64,000 bases of DNA. Origin: Phytohabitans flavus. Its GTDB lineage: Bacteria > Actinomycetota > Actinomycetes > Mycobacteriales > Micromonosporaceae. A model generated the notes under the pieces. The model worked only from the letters and a program-made list of their open reading frames with translations, was not told the origin of the DNA and did not search any database. Each line of letters starts with the position of its first letter. The first letter of the stretch is position 1. A program made the translations under genes and the position numbers. Location: NCBI RefSeq assembly GCF_011764545.1, contig NZ_AP022870.1, forward strand, positions 620,001 through 684,000, given 5' to 3'. Of the stretch, positions 7,556 to 17,373 are shown piece after piece.

Positions 7556-9715
7556 TCAGGCTGAGGCGTGTTCTTTTTTGGCTTGGTCGGTTAGGTGGGG
7601 TGGCATTGGTTCGTGCCTGGCGAAGGTTCTGGTGAAGGTGCCGGCGCCGCTGGTCATCGAGCGGAGTTCTACCGCGTAGCGGACTAGCTCGGTGGCCGGG
7701 ACTTCGGCGCGGACCAGGGTGCGTTCGGAGCCGTTCTGGTCGGGTTCGGTGCCGAGTACCCGGCCGCGCCTGCCCGACATGTCCGACATGACCGCGCCGA
7801 CGAACGAGTCGGGTATCCGGATCACGATCTCGTCCACCGGCTCCAGTAGCGTCAGCTGGCCCTTTTCTGCGGCGTCCCGCAGCGCCAGCGCGCCCGCCGT
7901 CTGGAATGCCGCGTCCGACGAGTCGACGCTGTGCGCCTTGCCGTCGAAGAGCGTGACCCGCAGGTCGACCACGGGGTAGCCGGCGACGATGCCGCGCTCC
8001 ATCTGGGCCCGTACGCCCTTTTCCACGGACGGGATGTAGTTGTGCGGGACCACGCCGCCCACGATCTTGTCGACGAACTCGAAGCCGCTGCCGCGGGGCA
8101 GCGGCTCGACCTTGATGTCGCAGACCGCGTACTGGCCGTGGCCGCCGGACTGCTTGACGTGCCGGCCGTGCCCGGACGACTCGTTTCCGAACGTCTCGCG
8201 CAGCGCCACCCGTACCGGCTCGGTCTCCAGATCGACCCCGCCGGCGCGCAGGCGGTCGAGCACGACGTCGGCGTGCGCCTCGCCCATGCACCAGAGCACG
8301 AGCTGGTGGGTCTCCGGATTGCGCTCCAGGCGCATCGTGGGGTCGCCGGCGACGAGCCGGCCGAGGTTCTTCGCGAGGGCGTCCTCGTCGGCGCGGCTCT
8401 TGGCCACGATCGCCACCGGCAGCAGCGGCTCGGGCATCTCCCACGGCTCGACGAGCAGCGGCTGCTCCTTGGCCGAGATCGTGTCGCCGGTCTCCGCACT
8501 GCCCGACTTGGTGATCGCGCAGATGTCGCCGGCGATCGCCGCGGGAACCTCGCGCAACGTCACGCCCAGCGGCGCGTAGATGTGCGCGATCCGCTCGTCC
8601 GCGTCGTGGTCGGGGTGGCCTCGGTCCTCCATGCCGTGCCCGGACACGTGGACGGTCGCCTCCGGGCGCAGGGTGCCGGAGAAGACCCGTACCAGGGAAA
8701 CACGGCCGACGTGCCGGTCGATGGTGGTCTTGACCACCTCGGCGACCAGCGGGCCGTTGGGGTCGCAGGTCAGCGGCGGCTGCGGTGTCCCGTCGACGCC
8801 GGTGACCGTCGGCAGGTCGTGCTCCTCGGGCGTCGGGAAGGCGGCGGTGAGCAGCTCCAGCAGCGCGTCCAGGCCGACCTGGGTCTCCGCGCAGACCGGC
8901 ACGACCGGGTAGAAGTGGCCGCGCGCGACCGCCTTCTCCAGGTCCGTGATCAGCACCTCGACCTCGATGTCCTCGCCGCCGAGGTACCGGTCCATCAGCG
9001 TCTCGTCCTCGGACTCCGCGATGATGCCCTCGATCAGCTCGTTGCGCGCCTCCTCGATGGCCGGCAGGTGCTCCGGGTCCGGCTCGCGGACCTGCGGCGG
9101 GTACCCGTCGGTGTAGTCGAAGACCCGCTTGGTGATCAGCCCCATCAGGCCCACCGTCGACTCGCCGTCGTCGCCGAGCATGGGTAGATAAAGCGGCAGC
9201 ACGTTGTCGCCGAAGACCCGCTGGCACAGCGCGACCGTCTCGTCGAAGTCGGCGCGCTGGTGGTCGAGCCGGGTCACTGCGACCGCGCGGGGCATGCCGA
9301 CCGAGGCGCACTCCTCCCAGAGCGCTGCCGTGGCGGCGTCCATCCCGTCGACCGCGGAGACCACGAAGAGGGCGGCGTCGGCGGCGCGCAGACCGGCGCG
9401 CAGCTCACCGACGAAGTCCGCGTACCCGGGGGAGTCGAGCAGGTTGACCTTGGTGCCGTTGTGCACGAGCGGCGCGCAGGCCAGGGTCACCGACCGCTGC
9501 TGCTTGACCGCGGCCGGATCGTGGTCGCAGACCGTGGTGCCCTCGGTGACCGAGCCTGCCCGGGAGATCGTGCCGGTCGCGGCGAGCAGCGCCTCGACCA
9601 GAGTCGTCTTCCCGGCGCCCGAGTGCCCGACGAGCACCACGTTGCGTACCCTGCCGGGTGCGTCCACCACCGGCGCGGGGCCGGTGACTCCCTTCTCCTG
9701 ACTCTTCTGCGCCAT
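7556..9715 (-). CDS. Elongation factor G-like GTPase (EF-G2/FusA2 type)
   Basis: This translational GTPase of about 719 residues has the EF-G domain order: an N-terminal GTPase with GHSGAGKTTL (G1) and DSPGYADF (G3), then domain II, and C-terminal domains ending near AVMSDMSGRRGRVLG. It departs from housekeeping EF-G. The G3 motif reads DSPGY where EF-G has DTPGH, so the catalytic histidine is Tyr, and G4 reads TRLD rather than NKxD. This matches the actinobacterial EF-G2 paralogue, whose role is unresolved. The ATG at 9715 has GGGAGG eight bases upstream, which decides it over the longer frame starting at 9757. Confidence 0.88.
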   Translation of the reverse strand: MAQKSQEKGVTGPAPVVDAPGRVRNVVLVGHSGAGKTTLVEALLAATGTISRAGSVTEGTTVCDHDPAAVKQQRSVTLACAPLVHNGTKVNLLDSPGYADFVGELRAGLRAADAALFVVSAVDGMDAATAALWEECASVGMPRAVAVTRLDHQRADFDETVALCQRVFGDNVLPLYLPMLGDDGESTVGLMGLITKRVFDYTDGYPPQVREPDPEHLPAIEEARNELIEGIIAESEDETLMDRYLGGEDIEVEVLITDLEKAVARGHFYPVVPVCAETQVGLDALLELLTAAFPTPEEHDLPTVTGVDGTPQPPLTCDPNGPLVAEVVKTTIDRHVGRVSLVRVFSGTLRPEATVHVSGHGMEDRGHPDHDADERIAHIYAPLGVTLREVPAAIAGDICAITKSGSAETGDTISAKEQPLLVEPWEMPEPLLPVAIVAKSRADEDALAKNLGRLVAGDPTMRLERNPETHQLVLWCMGEAHADVVLDRLRAGGVDLETEPVRVALRETFGNESSGHGRHVKQSGGHGQYAVCDIKVEPLPRGSGFEFVDKIVGGVVPHNYIPSVEKGVRAQMERGIVAGYPVVDLRVTLFDGKAHSVDSSDAAFQTAGALALRDAAEKGQLTLLEPVDEIVIRIPDSFVGAVMSDMSGRRGRVLGTEPDQNGSERTLVRAEVPATELVRYAVELRSMTSGAGTFTRTFARHEPMPPHLTDQAKKEHASA

Positions 9716-9890
9716 CGCCAGAACCTCCCTCAGCGGAGTGCGATCGTATGCGTCCAACGCGAGTGATCTACCTCACGTTCGCCCTTCGATCCCACACCTG
9801 CAACACGCTGTACACAACCCCGATGCGCGAAGTAAACCGTTACGGGGCGAGGCCAGGTCAGGGTCGAAAGACCGTTATCGTGAGACCGCC

Positions 9891-10505
9891 ATGGCGAAGA
9901 TCTTCCGTGTAGACGCTCGGACGGCACTCGGTTCCGCCGTCGAGCCCATTGCCCGTGCCCTGCTCCGGCTGGGCATCACGCCAAACACCGTGACGGTGGC
10001 CGGCACGATCGGCGTGCTCATCGGCTCCATCGGGTTCGCCGCGCGCGGACAGTTCCTGATCGCCCTCGTGGTCATCGTGGTGTTCGCATTGACGGACTTC
10101 CTCGACGGCACGATGGCGCGGATGAAGGGCGGGTCCACCCGCTTCGGCGCGTTCCTCGACTCGTCGATGGACCGGGTCGCCGACGCCGGCATCTTCGCGT
10201 CGGTCGCCTACTACCTGGCCACCCAGGACGATCGCTGGGGCATGGTCGCCGCCCTGCTTTGCCTGACCGTCGGGCAGCTCGTGTCGTACGTCAAGGCGCG
10301 CGCCGAGGGCCTCGGCATGACCTGCAACGTCGGCATCGCCGAGCGGCCCGAGCGGCTGATCACGGTCGGCGTGGGCGGGCTGCTCCACATCATCGGGCTG
10401 GAGTGGGCGCTGGTGGCGGCGCTGTGGGTCCTCGCGGTGCTCTCCGTGATCACGGTGGGGCAGCGCATCGCACACGTGTACAAGCAAGCGCAAACCAAGG
10501 CATGA
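9891..10505 (+). CDS. pgsA: Phosphatidylinositol phosphate synthase (CDP-alcohol phosphotransferase)
   Basis: This 204-residue integral membrane enzyme joins CDP-diacylglycerol to inositol phosphate, the first step of phosphatidylinositol and PIM synthesis in actinobacteria. The CDP-alcohol phosphotransferase signature D-x2-D-G-x2-A-R-x8-G-x3-D-x3-D is complete, with Asp69, 72, 90 and 94. About six membrane helices surround it. The start MAKIFRVDAR is chosen over the longer open frame because it is the family start and follows a 175-bp divergent region. It is the first gene of the pgsA-patA-pimA unit and overlaps patA by four bases (ATGA). The lipid product is inferred from context. Confidence 0.92.
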   Translation: MAKIFRVDARTALGSAVEPIARALLRLGITPNTVTVAGTIGVLIGSIGFAARGQFLIALVVIVVFALTDFLDGTMARMKGGSTRFGAFLDSSMDRVADAGIFASVAYYLATQDDRWGMVAALLCLTVGQLVSYVKARAEGLGMTCNVGIAERPERLITVGVGGLLHIIGLEWALVAALWVLAVLSVITVGQRIAHVYKQAQTKA

Positions 10506-11398
10506 ACGGCGCCGAGCTCGGCTACGCCGCCGGCTGGCGGGTGGTCCGGGCCGTGCCCCGGCCGGTCGCGGCGGCGGTCTTCCGGGCGGGTGCCGACTGG
10601 GCGGCACGCAAGCGCGGGAAGGGCACCACCCGCCTCGCCGACAACCTGCGCCGCGTGGTGGGGCCGGACGTCCCGGAGGGCGAGCTCGACGATCTGGTAC
10701 GGCGAGGGCTGCGCTCGTACGCCCGGTACTGGATGGAGGCGTTCCAGCTGCCGTCCCGTTCGAAGGCGCAGGTCCTCGACGACTTCGCGCTCGACGGCGA
10801 CGACTGGCTCGGCGCCGACGTCGAGTCCGGGCGGGGTGCGGTGATCGCGCTCCCGCACGCGGGCAACTGGGACGCGGCCGGCGCCTGGGTCGCGGCCAAG
10901 GGCTGGCCGATCGCCACGGTCGCCGAGCGGCTCAAGCCGGAAGCGCTCTACCAGCGGTTTCTCGCGTACCGTCGGGGTCTGGGCATGGAGATCATCCCCA
11001 CCGACGGGGGTGAGCGGCCACCGTTCGACGAGCTTGTCGAGCGCCTCGGCAAGGGGTACGTCGTGCCGCTGCTGGCCGACCGCGACCTCTCCGCCCGCGG
11101 GGTGGAGGTGACGTTCTTCGGCGGCCGGGCGCGGATGCCCGCCGGACCCGCGCTGCTCGCGCTCCGCACCGGCGCACCGCTCTATACCGTCACCATGTGG
11201 TACGAGGCGGAGCGTGCCCGAGGCGCACTGGCCCGGATCGAGCCGCCTACCGACGACGGCCCGCTCGACAAGCGGGTGCGCGCGCTCACCCAGAAGGTGG
11301 CAGACGGGTTGGCCGCGGGTATAGCCAAACATCCGGAAGACTGGCACATGCTGCAACGACTGTGGCTGGACAGCCCGGCGACAGCGCGACTGGCGTGA
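10502..11398 (+). CDS. patA: Phosphatidylinositol mannoside acyltransferase
   Basis: The 298-residue protein belongs to the LpxL/HtrB-type acyltransferases. The catalytic H-x4-D motif is HAGNWD (His119, Asp124). In mycobacteria the equivalent enzyme acylates the mannose of PIM1/PIM2 on the cytoplasmic face of the membrane. It starts inside the pgsA stop codon and is followed 13 bp later by the mannosyltransferase, matching Rv2612c-Rv2611c-Rv2610c. The C-terminal EDWHMLQRLW is also typical of the family. Confidence 0.9.
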   Translation: MNGAELGYAAGWRVVRAVPRPVAAAVFRAGADWAARKRGKGTTRLADNLRRVVGPDVPEGELDDLVRRGLRSYARYWMEAFQLPSRSKAQVLDDFALDGDDWLGADVESGRGAVIALPHAGNWDAAGAWVAAKGWPIATVAERLKPEALYQRFLAYRRGLGMEIIPTDGGERPPFDELVERLGKGYVVPLLADRDLSARGVEVTFFGGRARMPAGPALLALRTGAPLYTVTMWYEAERARGALARIEPPTDDGPLDKRVRALTQKVADGLAAGIAKHPEDWHMLQRLWLDSPATARLA

Positions 11399-11411
11399 CG
11401 GGAGGGGGCAC

Positions 11412-12548
11412 ATGCGCGTCGGCATCGTGTGCCCGTACTCCTTGGACGTCCCCGGCGGCGTGCAGAACCACGTCATGGACCTCGCCGAGGCGCTGATCAC
11501 GCTCGGGCACGAGGTGAGCGTGCTCGCGCCGGCCGACGAGGACGCGCCGCTCCCGCCGTACGTGGTGGCGGCCGGCCGCTCGGTGCCGCTGCCCTACAAC
11601 GGGTCGGTGGCCCGGATCAGCTTCGGCCCGGTGTCGACCGCGCGGGTGCGGCGGTGGCTGGCCCGCGGCGACTTCGACGTGGTGCACGTCCACGAGCCGT
11701 TCACGCTGAGCCTGTCGATGCTCGCGGTGCTGTCCGCGGAGCGCCCGGTCGTGGCCACCTTTCACACGGCGATGACCCGGTCGCGGGCGATGGTCGCCGC
11801 CCAGGGCCTGCTCCAGCTCGTCCTGGAGCGCATCACCGCGCGCATCGCGGTCAGCGCGCTCGCCCGCAAGGTACAGGTCGAGCACGTGGGCGGCGGCGCC
11901 GTGGAGATCCCGAACGGGGTGGCGGTCGCCAAGTTCGCCGCTGCCGCGCCGCTGCCCGGATGGCCGGGAGAGGGCGGGGCGGTCGGGTTCCTCGGGCGGT
12001 TCACCGAGCCGCGGAAGGGTTTCGTGCTGCTCCGGGCCGCGTTCGCGGAGCTAGCCGCCGCCCGCCCCGGGCTGCGGCTGCTGGTGGCCGGGCCGGGGGA
12101 GCGGGACGAGCTGCTCGACGGGCTGCCGGCGGGACTGCACGACCGGGTGACGTACCTGGGGAAGGTGTCCGAGGAGGACAAGGCCCGGATGCTGCACAGC
12201 GTGGACGTGTACGTGGCGCCGAACACCGGCGGCGAGTCGTTCGGCATGATCCTGACCGAGGCGATGGCGGCCGGTACCGCGATCGTGGCCAGCGACCTCG
12301 ACGCGTTCCGGCGGGTGCTGGACGGCGGGCGGGCCGGTGCGCTCTTCCCGGTCGGCGACGTAGCCGCGCTCCAGACCCGGGTCGGTGAGCTGCTGGACGA
12401 CCCCGAGCGGCGGTCCGGGCTGGCCGAGGCGGCCCGCCAGGTGGTCACCGAGTTCGACTGGCCGATGGTCGCGGAGCGGGTGCTGGAGGTCTACGAGACA
12501 GCGATCGAGGCCACGGTCGGAAGGGTGATCGACGAGGAGCCGGTCTGA
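11412..12548 (+). CDS. pimA: Phosphatidylinositol alpha-mannosyltransferase (GT4)
   Basis: This 378-residue GT-B glycosyltransferase moves mannose from GDP-mannose to phosphatidylinositol. The N-terminal domain begins MRVGIVCPYSLDVPGGVQNH, the typical PimA start with the donor-proximal glycine loop. It continues with VVHVHEPF and FHTAMTRS, and the C-terminal donor domain has FLGRFTEPRKG and the GT4 E-x7-E motif in ESFGMILTEAMA. A GGGAGGGG ribosome site lies just upstream of the ATG. With pgsA and patA it makes the first three steps of PIM anchor synthesis. Confidence 0.94.
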   Translation: MRVGIVCPYSLDVPGGVQNHVMDLAEALITLGHEVSVLAPADEDAPLPPYVVAAGRSVPLPYNGSVARISFGPVSTARVRRWLARGDFDVVHVHEPFTLSLSMLAVLSAERPVVATFHTAMTRSRAMVAAQGLLQLVLERITARIAVSALARKVQVEHVGGGAVEIPNGVAVAKFAAAAPLPGWPGEGGAVGFLGRFTEPRKGFVLLRAAFAELAAARPGLRLLVAGPGERDELLDGLPAGLHDRVTYLGKVSEEDKARMLHSVDVYVAPNTGGESFGMILTEAMAAGTAIVASDLDAFRRVLDGGRAGALFPVGDVAALQTRVGELLDDPERRSGLAEAARQVVTEFDWPMVAERVLEVYETAIEATVGRVIDEEPV

Positions 12549-12566
12549 CCCCTCTACCATGCGGTC

Positions 12567-13085
12567 ATGTGGTGGGTCGTCGGCGTCGTCACCGTGGTGG
12601 TGCTGGCGTCGACGTACCTGACCTGGACCGCCAGCCGCGTCGACCGGCTGCACGCCCGGGCGGCGGCCGCGGCGAGGGCGCTCGACGCGCACCTGCTGCG
12701 GCGGGCGGCCGCGGCGGCCGTACTGGCGGAGGAGCGCGCGGCGATCGAGCTGTACGCGGCGGCCCGGATCGCCCTGGACGCCCCGGATCTGGCCACGGGG
12801 GCGCCGGACGGCGCCGGACGTGAGGCCGCGGAGAACGACCTCACCCGCCAGCTGCGGGCCATCTCGCTCGGCCCGGACGCCGAGGCGCTGGTGGCGGCCA
12901 GCCGGCGGCTCGCGGTGGCCCGGCAGGTCTACACCGACCTGGTACGGGACGCGCTGTCGGTGCGCCGGCGACCCACGGTGCGGCTGTTGCGGATGACGCG
13001 GCGGCACCCCGAGCCGGAGTACTTCGATATCGACGACCCTATATTGGCGCCGGTATCTGTGACGCCGGTCTCGCCCCTGTCCTGA
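12567..13085 (+). CDS. Conserved membrane protein of the PIM operon (Rv2609c-like)
   Basis: The protein has 172 residues. One N-terminal membrane segment (WWVVGVVTVVVLASTYLTW) is followed by a long, alanine- and arginine-rich, probably helical cytoplasmic part, then a short acidic tail (EPEYFDIDDP). It lies 18 bp after pimA in the same direction, the position held by Rv2609c in mycobacteria, so it is likely co-expressed with PIM synthesis. The alpha-helical body vaguely resembles LemA-type proteins. No enzymatic motif was found and the function is unknown. Confidence 0.75.
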   Translation: MWWVVGVVTVVVLASTYLTWTASRVDRLHARAAAAARALDAHLLRRAAAAAVLAEERAAIELYAAARIALDAPDLATGAPDGAGREAAENDLTRQLRAISLGPDAEALVAASRRLAVARQVYTDLVRDALSVRRRPTVRLLRMTRRHPEPEYFDIDDPILAPVSVTPVSPLS

Positions 13086-13135
13086 GCAGGCCACCTTGGG
13101 GGCGATTGGCTGTGGGAGCCGGCCTGAATCGGCAC

Positions 13136-13141
13136 TAAACT
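13136..13141 (+). promoter_or_regulatory. Likely -10 box of leaderless pdxS promoter
   Basis: TAAACT lies 7 bases before the pdxS ATG and there is no ribosome site in the gap. This spacing fits a leaderless or nearly leaderless mRNA. The -35 box is not clear. Confidence 0.5.
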
Positions 13142-13148
13142 GCAGGTC

Positions 13149-14060
13149 ATGGCCGAGATCACTGCCCCGCCAAGCGCGCCCGCCACCGGTACCGCCCGCG
13201 TCAAGCGCGGCATGGCCGAGATGCTCAAGGGCGGCGTCATCATGGACGTGGTCACCCCCGAGCAAGCCAAGATAGCTGAGGACGCCGGCGCGGTCGCGGT
13301 CATGGCGCTGGAGCGGGTGCCAGCCGACATCCGGGCCCAGGGTGGCGTCTCCCGGATGAGCGACCCCGACATGATCGACGGCATCATCAGCGCCGTCTCG
13401 ATCCCGGTGATGGCCAAGGCCCGCATCGGGCACTTCGTCGAGGCCCAGGTGCTCCAGGCGCTCGGCGTCGACTACGTCGACGAGTCCGAGGTGCTCACGC
13501 CCGCCGACTTCGCCAACCACATCGACAAGTGGGCGTTCACGGTCCCGTTCGTGTGCGGCGCCACCAACCTCGGCGAGGCGCTGCGCCGCATCACCGAGGG
13601 CGCCGCGATGATCCGCTCGAAGGGCGAGGCGGGCACCGGTGACGTCTCCAACGCGACCACCCACATGCGCAAGATCCGGGGCGAGATCAAGCGGCTCACG
13701 TCGCTGCCCGAGGACGAGCTGTACGTGGCGGCCAAGGAGCTCCAGGCGCCGTACGAGCTGGTCCGCGAGGTGGCGCAGGCGGGCAAGCTGCCGGTCGTGC
13801 TCTTCACCGCGGGCGGCATCGCCACCCCCGCCGACGCCGCGATGATGATGCAGCTCGGCGCCGAGGGCGTCTTCGTCGGCTCGGGCATCTTCAAGTCCGG
13901 CAACCCGGCCCAGCGCGCCGCCGCGATCGTCAAGGCCACCACCTTCCACGACGACCCCGACGTGATCGCCAAGGTCTCGCGCGGTCTCGGCGAGGCGATG
14001 GTCGGCATCAACGTCGACGAGATCCCGCAGCCGCACCGTCTGGCGGAGCGCGGTTGGTGA
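13149..14060 (+). CDS. pdxS: Pyridoxal 5'-phosphate synthase subunit PdxS
   Basis: This 303-residue TIM-barrel synthase makes pyridoxal phosphate from ribose 5-phosphate, glyceraldehyde 3-phosphate and ammonia supplied by PdxT. The two active-site lysines are visible: Lys90 in MAKARIGH and Lys158 in [11 protein letters not shown]. The N-terminal [17 protein letters not shown] and phosphate-binding VGSGIFKS are family signatures. It is followed 61 bp later by pdxT; the two proteins form the 12+12 synthase complex in the cytoplasm. Confidence 0.97.
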   Translation: MAEITAPPSAPATGTARVKRGMAEMLKGGVIMDVVTPEQAKIAEDAGAVAVMALERVPADIRAQGGVSRMSDPDMIDGIISAVSIPVMAKARIGHFVEAQVLQALGVDYVDESEVLTPADFANHIDKWAFTVPFVCGATNLGEALRRITEGAAMIRSKGEAGTGDVSNATTHMRKIRGEIKRLTSLPEDELYVAAKELQAPYELVREVAQAGKLPVVLFTAGGIATPADAAMMMQLGAEGVFVGSGIFKSGNPAQRAAAIVKATTFHDDPDVIAKVSRGLGEAMVGINVDEIPQPHRLAERGW

Positions 14061-14107
14061 GTGCGAGGAGTGAGGGAGCGCTAGCGACCGAGCCCCGCAG
14101 TCGCGAA
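14061..14107. repeat. Degenerate AGCG-rich intergenic segment
   Basis: The pdxS-pdxT gap holds a run of short related words (GCGAGGAG, GAGGGAGCG, CTAGCGACCGAGC, CAGTCGCGAAGG). Comparable degenerate GAGCGNAGCGA sequences are often seen between actinobacterial genes. I see no open frame in it; a role as an mRNA spacer is a guess. Confidence 0.3.
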
Positions 14108-14121
14108 GGAAAGGTGGCAGG

Positions 14122-14714
14122 GTGAAGATCGGCGTCTTCGCGCTACAGGGCGACGTACGTGAGCATGTGCGGGCGTTGTCGTCCTGTGGGGCTGACGCGT
14201 CGCCGGTGCGGCGCCCCGAGGAGCTGGAGGCCGTCGACGCGCTGGTCATCCCCGGCGGCGAGTCCACCACGATGAGCAAGCTGGCCGTCGAGTTCGGCCT
14301 GCTGGAGCCGATCCGCAAGCGCATCGCCGGCGGCATGCCCGCGTACGGCTCCTGCGCCGGCATGATCATGTTGGCCGAGCACGTGCTCGACGGCCGCCCC
14401 GACCAGCAGTCCTTCGGCGGCATCGACATGACTGTGCGGCGCAATGCGTTCGGGCGGCAGGTCGACTCGTTCGAGGGCCCGGTCACGCTCAGCGCGTTCG
14501 ACGATCCGTTCCACGCGGTCTTCATCCGGGCACCGTGGGTCGAGAGCGTCGGCGAGGGGGTAGAGGTACTTGGGCGCGCCGCCGGTAGGATTGTCGCGGT
14601 TCGGCAGGGCACTCTGCTCGCCACCGCCTTCCACCCGGAGCTGACCGGCGACCTCAGGGTCCACCGCGACTTCGTGGAAATGGTGCGCGCGGGGCTTAAC
14701 GTGACGGAGGGGTA

Positions 14715-14715
<1 letters not shown>
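14122..14715 (+). CDS. pdxT: PLP synthase glutaminase subunit PdxT
   Basis: This 197-residue class I glutamine amidotransferase releases ammonia from glutamine for PdxS. The nucleophile is Cys78 in [10 protein letters not shown], the oxyanion region is [12 protein letters not shown], and the His-Glu pair is in [10 protein letters not shown]. It begins with GTG after an AAAGGTGGCAGG ribosome site. Its TAA stop shares one base with the yebC start (TAATG), so translation is coupled. Confidence 0.96.
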
Positions 14716-15470
<755 letters not shown>

Positions 15471-15531
15471 GCCGATTTTTGGGGTCTACCGCCCAACTCG
15501 TCCGGCCCTATTTTGGCGAGAGGAGGTGACC

Positions 15532-15762
15532 ATGACCGATACGTCACTCAAGAAGGACACAGAGCCGGAGCTCGACGAGGAGCTTCTCGAAGAGGCGATG
15601 CGCCAGGTCGGCGCGACGTCCCGCAACGAAGCTCTGAACATCGCGCTGCGCGACTTGGTGATGGCCAAGCGAGCCATCCGCCGGCAGGCGCTGGAAGAAC
15701 TTCGCCAGATGTCCAGGGAAGGCGCGTTCAACTACGAGCTCCTTGAGGAGCTCGATCGATGA
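15532..15762 (+). CDS. vapB: VapB-type antitoxin
   Basis: The protein has 76 residues. Its start resembles the antitoxin of the VapBC family (type II, DUF2191-like), with a ribbon-helix-helix-like core (LLEEAMRQVGATSRNEALNIALRDLV) and an acidic tail that would wrap the toxin. A strong AGGAGG lies 5 bases before the ATG at 15532, which rules out the GTG at 15526 inside the ribosome site. Its TGA overlaps the toxin ATG (ATGA). It would neutralise VapC and repress the operon, but the partner is disrupted here. Confidence 0.82.
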   Translation: MTDTSLKKDTEPELDEELLEEAMRQVGATSRNEALNIALRDLVMAKRAIRRQALEELRQMSREGAFNYELLEELDR

Positions 15763-16162
15763 GGTATCTGGCTGACACGAGCGCTTTGGTCCGCATCGAT
15801 CGCGAACAGGTCGATCCGGAGTGGGCCGATGTAGTGGGACAGGCTCGGATCGCTGTATGCGAGCCCGTGCTCGCGGAGACGCTGACGTTGGCGGATGCGA
15901 AGCAGTATGCCGGCGCGGAGGAGAAGCTCAGTCCACCTATCCCTGGGTTCCGGTGGCCGACAACGTATGGGAACTCGTCGCGGTGATCCGGCGTGATCTT
16001 GCTACGCGAAGCGCACACCAGGGTGTATCGGTGGCCGACTATGTGGTGGCTGCCACGGCGATTCGGTTGAAGCTTGTACTTCTGCACGAAGACGGCGACT
16101 TCGAGACGATCGCTCGATTCGTTCCCGAGCTCAAGCAGCAGCGGATCAGCACCCTGCCCTGA
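15759..16162 (+). pseudogene. vapC: VapC-type PIN-domain toxin, frameshifted
   Basis: The first frame gives MRYLADTSALVRIDREQ, the PIN-domain start with its first catalytic Asp and a Glu in EPVLAE, then runs to a stop at 15986. A second frame continues YPWVPVADNVWELVAVI and SVADYVVAATAI, and HEDGDFETIA carries the remaining acidic residues. Joining the frames restores a normal ~135-residue VapC. One missing base near 15931-15937, in codons for LSSTYPW, accounts for the break. Intact VapC toxins cleave tRNA or rRNA. The loss could be real inactivation, which is well tolerated for a toxin, or a sequence error. Confidence 0.8.
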
Positions 16163-16209
16163 CCCGGCGTCTTTGGCGAACGAGGGCGGGCAAAAGGGGC
16201 AAACCAGCT

Positions 16210-16215
16210 AGGGTC
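16210..16215 (+). promoter_or_regulatory. Likely -10 box, leaderless
   Basis: TAGGGT ends 6 bases before the GTG of the beta-propeller lipoprotein gene and no ribosome site is present between them. Confidence 0.35.
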
Positions 16216-16221
16216 GGGGTC

Positions 16222-17370
16222 GTGTCGACGATCAGGCCGGTGTTGGCCGGATGCCTCGTGCTTGCCCTCGTCGCCGCCGCCTGCGACGACAGCGGTGAGG
16301 CCGCTCCCTCGGGCAGCCCGACCGCCGCCGCACCCTCGGCCCACGGCGGCGTGCCCACCGCCGTCAACGTCTACGCCGCCGCCGGGCCCGGCATGCTCAG
16401 CGACGCCGTGCGCGGGCACCGCGAGCTTGTCTACGTCCCCAACACCAACAGCAACGACGTCTACGTGATCGACCCGAAGACGTACAAGGTGGTGAACAAG
16501 TTCTACGGCGGGCCGGAGCCGCAGCACGTCGTACCCAGTCACGACCTCCGTACCCTCTACGTCGCCTCCGACGAGGTACCGACGGGCGGGCTGGTGCCGA
16601 TCGACCCGCGGACCGGGAAGTCCGGCAAGCTGATCAATGTGCAGGACGTGTACAACCTGTACTTCACGCCGGACGGCAAGCAGGCGATCGTGGTCGCCGA
16701 GGCGTACAAGCGGCTGGATTTCTACGACCCCACCACGTGGCGGCGTACCAAGTCGCTGAACTTTCCCGAGTGCGCAGGCATCAACCACATGGACTTCTCG
16801 GCCGATCTCAAGACGATGCTGGTGAGCTGCGAGTTCGCCAACCGCATGATCGTGCTGGACGGGGCGTCGCACAAGAAGGTGCGGCAGTTCGACCTCGACG
16901 TGTCGTCGCACGGCATGCCGCAGGACGTACGGCTCACGCCGAACGGGCAGCACTTCCTGGTCGCCGACATGCACGCGAACGGGGTCTACGTCTTCGACGC
17001 CGCCGCCACCAAACGCACCGGCTTCATCCCGACCGGCAACGGGACGCACGGCATCTACTTCAGCCGGGACGGTGCCCGCGCGTTCATCTCCAACCGCGGC
17101 GAGGGTTCCATCACCGTGCTCGACACCAACACGCTCAAGCCAATCACCAAGTGGCAGCTTCCGGGCGGAGGTAGTCCGGATATGGGTGGCGTCTCGGCGG
17201 ATGGCGCGGTGTTGTGGCTTTCCGGGCGGTACGACAACGAGGTCTACGCGATAAGCACAAAGGACGGTCGGCTCCTCGCCCGCATCCCGGTGGGCGACGG
17301 GCCGCACGGCCTCACGGTCTGGCCCCAGCCCGGCCGGTACTCGCTCGGCCACACCGGCAACATCCGCTGA
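16222..17370 (+). CDS. YVTN-type beta-propeller lipoprotein
   Basis: The protein has 382 residues. An N-terminal signal (VLAGCLVLALVAAAC) ends in a lipobox-like AAAC, so it is probably lipid-anchored outside the membrane, followed by a Ser/Pro/Ala linker. The rest contains repeated blades such as ELVYVPNTNSNDVYVIDP, TLYVASDE, HFLVADMHANGVYVFD and AFISNRGEGSITVLDTN, the 40-residue YVTN repeats of surface beta-propellers. Such proteins bind partners or ligands; no catalytic site is evident. It stands alone between the toxin remnant and a convergent regulator fragment. Confidence 0.82.
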   Translation: MSTIRPVLAGCLVLALVAAACDDSGEAAPSGSPTAAAPSAHGGVPTAVNVYAAAGPGMLSDAVRGHRELVYVPNTNSNDVYVIDPKTYKVVNKFYGGPEPQHVVPSHDLRTLYVASDEVPTGGLVPIDPRTGKSGKLINVQDVYNLYFTPDGKQAIVVAEAYKRLDFYDPTTWRRTKSLNFPECAGINHMDFSADLKTMLVSCEFANRMIVLDGASHKKVRQFDLDVSSHGMPQDVRLTPNGQHFLVADMHANGVYVFDAAATKRTGFIPTGNGTHGIYFSRDGARAFISNRGEGSITVLDTNTLKPITKWQLPGGGSPDMGGVSADGAVLWLSGRYDNEVYAISTKDGRLLARIPVGDGPHGLTVWPQPGRYSLGHTGNIR

Positions 17371-17373
17371 GGC

